Positions 61,279-64,000 of a stretch of 64,000 nt of DNA are shown here, in pieces. The stretch lies in contig CP075493.1 in NCBI GenBank assembly GCA_021613535.1, positions 3,596,001-3,660,000 of the forward strand. Reading direction: 5' to 3'. This stretch comes from Adineta vaga (lineage: Eukaryota; Rotifera). The position numbers and the translations under genes were made by a program. The notes beneath the pieces are model-generated. The model did no database searches. It was not told the DNA's origin and saw only the letters and a program-made list of their open reading frames with translations. Each line of letters opens with the position of its first letter. Positions within the stretch are counted from its first letter, which is position 1.

Positions 61279-63816
61279 TTTCTTTTTTTAACGGAAGCTC
61301 ATAAAAATATTGTCATCATCTTCAAGAAAAGAACGGAAAAACAAAATATACTCATGTCATTCATAGTCCAAGACACAATACAGAAACAGACAGCAGAGAA
61401 AATGCGAGTATTCATGTATATATTTATATTTATATATAGATGTATGCAGGCGTTAGAGGAAGATAGCTAAAGACAAGCGGAAGAGTTTGACGTCAGTGAA
61501 AAGATACAGAACATTGCGTCATGAAGAGAACCTTAAAGTAACAAGAGAATCAAGGCTGCATGTTGAGTATATAGATACATATATGTACAACGTGACGAGC
61601 TTTCCTCTAGAGAGAGAAAAATAAAGTAAAAACAAGGAAAGCAAGAAAAAAGATTTACACACCCTGAGTGTCTATTTTAATCAATTGTTGATGCAACTTA
61701 TATGATATGTCTCGACTTGGTTTATTATTATCATTTAGTTGTATTCATTTTCATTATTAAGAATAATTTCATAAAATCAAGAAAAAAAAACTATGAAAGA
61801 AATATTCAATGTAGATTGTAAGAGACAAGAAACTAAATGAAGCTAGTTATTTTCACGCAAATAAATCTCGCGATTTTCTGGAATTATTAATAGGAAAAAG
61901 AGGAAGAGAGAGAGAGAGAAAACAGCAAATGGGTGAATGTTGTTGACTAACTTTCTCTAATGATTTGCTTTTCTAATAGAAATAATAATAATAATGACGA
62001 GAAAAATCGAGGAAAAAGTCGTTTGTAAGGTATAAATATAAATAAATGAGCCATTTTCACTATTCTTTTCTAACACACACACACACACACATTCATCAGT
62101 GTAATAGCCTACGGAAATCTGAGAAAAGTTGCTCACGGTTCATGACATTTTCTCACTATGACTATTGCTGTATTATCTCGAGTAATATAATTGATGAAGA
62201 ATGTTTCTTGTCATCATCGTCATCTATTAATTTCACAAATTCAAACATAGGATCGGAAAATTGAGTAAAAAAAGAAGGAGATAAATCATTATTTTGTCTT
62301 TAGAAAACTCTCTCTCTTCTATACAATGTGTTCTTACTAAATATTCGCTTCACTTAATCACATAATCATGTATATAAATATATGCTTTATTTCACTGATG
62401 TTGTGACAATAGATCGTGTATCTCTATCTATATACGTAGAGAAATATCTCTCTTTTCTTTGTCATAATGACATTTTACATATGTAACGATCTTAGATGTC
62501 GAATCATAATTATTTCAATGGCATATGATATTCAAAGGTGTACTGACGTCAAGATGTCGACTGATCAATTAGTTTCTGTCACATAGAATATGATCGAGAT
62601 GAAATTATATGATTTTTAAAAATGATTGGCGGACGCTTTGGGATAATTGATCAGGTATCCGATAGACAGTTAAATAGGTCGTTATTCTGTACTATAACTA
62701 TGAAAAATTCAAATACAATAGACGACGATAGTAAGAAGATAAGAGATTATTGGCCTTGTCACCACAACAGCAACAGAATTGGTAAAGACATATCGGCTCC
62801 CATAGAGTACATTCTTTTATAAATGCAAACAGCCGGTCGACGATCGAAAGGGAAAGACGATCTAAGTCTTTCTTCTATTTTTTTTATCTCTTATTGTCTT
62901 CTTATTTGCTTGTATACAAAGGGCGAAAATGGGCTAAAGATGAGCTAACACTACACAGCAAATAAAAAGAACAAGAAAAGAAACAATTTCTTTACGGATA
63001 AGAAAAAAAGAGAGAGAGAGAGAGAGAGAGGCATATGCAACAGATGGAATCGACCTTCGGGAATCAGATATTCATATAGAACAATAAACATTTGATTAAA
63101 AAAATCGCTTTCATCTATCTATCTATATAATATTATGTTATTATCAAAAACATTTTCTTGTTCTGATAATCAGTAGAAACGATTATTTGTATGTCAAATT
63201 AATAAATAATTTAGTTAGTTAATAAACATCTATAGCGACATATTAATCAACGGAGAGATATTCTTACGAAATCATTAGAAAATTAGTATCCTATTATATA
63301 AAATATTAAGGAAAATAATGCAACATACATTCTCATATATTCTTATAAATTAAATCACGTAAAAAACACATAAACACGAAGAAACTAACATCTAGACGTT
63401 TTTTTATTGTTCACTATATAAAACTATGTATGAAAGGTCAAATGAGAAACGTTTCAGTCAGATTATTTTCTTGTGTCGAAAAAGCTCTAAAAAATGATTA
63501 TTTGATTTGGTAAATTGTGTGTAATATTATTTTGTTTATAGTTGCATAAGAACAGTTGTAAATGAGCTAGAGATGTTAATTATATATTTTTGTATTGATT
63601 TGTACACTACTCGAGGGTATAATTCATTTCTGTCATCACTGAACGGTTGATTTCAACAAATGAATAAATCATTCATACAGAATATTCGAACGTTATCAAC
63701 AATTTCTTCCTGTTTTCAATCGTTATATACATTAGAGTAGAGTATTAATTATGTGACAAAATGTTTAGCTTCAATGAAAAGTTTTTTTTTGTAAAGAATG
63801 GAAACATTATGTTAGT
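61279..63816. other. 2.5-kb gene-free upstream region of the ERG channel
   Basis: No coding exons recognised. It contains a (CA)n run (about 62,073-62,092), a (GA)n run (about 63,010-63,030) and AT-rich sequence. Likely holds the ERG promoter and 5' UTR and the 3' UTR of the last gene. Confidence 0.45.
63010..63030. repeat. (AG)n microsatellite
   Basis: About ten uninterrupted AG units preceded by an A-rich stretch. Confidence 0.85.
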
Positions 63817-64000
63817 TTATTCTTCAGATGATACTGAAAATGGTCGTGCTCGTGTCCAAGCATTTAAACCCATTTTATAACCATTTTCACCTGGTGGACG
63901 TCCAGCATGATATGTCAAATAGTCAAGACGTCCTTCCTTATCAACATTCGACCAGAAGATACTGTTTCCAGGTATTGGACGAAATCGAATACCAGAACCA
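63817..64000 (-). CDS. 2OG-Fe(II) oxygenase, prolyl-4-hydroxylase-like, C-terminal fragment
   Basis: The last 60 codons of a gene that enters from the right edge: SGIRFRPIPGNSIFWSNVDK, EGRLDYLTYHAGRPPGENGY and KMGLNAWTRARPFS before the stop. The pattern G-(N/D)-(S/A)-(I/L)-F-W-x-N ... H-A-G-x-P ... K-x-G-x-N-x-W is the end of the P4Hc double-stranded beta-helix. The His of YHAG is the distal iron ligand, and the 2-oxoglutarate-binding basic residue should lie just after. Only the end is visible, so substrate and class are open. Confidence 0.65.
   Translation of the reverse strand, partial: GSGIRFRPIPGNSIFWSNVDKEGRLDYLTYHAGRPPGENGYKMGLNAWTRARPFSVSSEE

Overview
The window is nuclear DNA from a small, gene-dense animal genome. 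It is AT-rich, most genes are split by very short introns (mostly about 45-70 bp, GT..AG), and the conserved proteins are metazoan: an HNF4-type nuclear receptor, KIF19, RSPRY1, an ERG potassium channel, OXR1, ZFPL1, EMC4 and SSU72. Intronless enzyme genes of bacterial/fungal type lie between them, there is a large group-3-like LEA (desiccation) gene, and 3' splice acceptors sit directly in front of many start codons. This combination fits a bdelloid rotifer (Adineta/Rotaria type) best. The assignment is inferred from gene content, not from a marker gene.

Layout. 1-2.1 kb: 3' part of a coiled-coil gene resembling CSPP1 (minus), with two apparent 1-nt frameshifts. 4.0-6.5 kb: HNF4 nuclear receptor. 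7.2-7.8 kb: small membrane protein. 8.1-8.7 kb: intronless maltose/galactoside O-acetyltransferase (minus). 9.6-11.0 kb: minimal PI3K-like lipid kinase. 13.3-17.5 kb: KIF19. 18.4-20.7 kb: PEST-family tyrosine phosphatase. 21.0-23.1 kb: RSPRY1. 23.9-25.5 kb: MFSD12 (minus). 26.6-32.6 kb: OXR1 with LysM, GRAM-like and TLDc parts plus an internal alternative first exon (minus). 33.5-34.0 kb: small mitochondrial protein. 35.0-39.7 kb: tight plus-strand run ZFPL1, MRPL18, MRPS11, EMC4, homocysteine S-methyltransferase. 40-43 kb: three minus-strand genes of unknown function. 43.4-51.2 kb: tight minus-strand run UTP4, SOD1, SSU72, QRICH1/ZMYM-like. 52.5-61.3 kb: ERG-type K+ channel (minus), with a complete 23-exon LEA gene on the opposite strand inside one of its introns. 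63.8 kb to end: C-terminus of a 2OG-Fe(II) prolyl-4-hydroxylase-like gene.

The most notable structures are these. (1) The ERG pore (turret, selectivity filter, start of S6) is encoded twice in tandem. Exon phases make the two copies mutually exclusive, because including both creates an immediate stop. (2) The LEA gene is a modular array of phase-1 exons: 27-nt microexons alternate with 93- or 60-nt exons, and 93 minus 60 is exactly one LEA 11-mer. (3) Two operon-like gene runs have gaps as short as 39 bp and acceptor sites at the start codons, consistent with the spliced-leader trans-splicing known in bdelloids.

The coding lengths of most spliced models below were summed by hand and close in frame. 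The exceptions are CSPP1-like and SSU72, where single-base indels break the frame, and the QRICH1/ZMYM-like and cysteine-rich genes, whose exons were not all summed.
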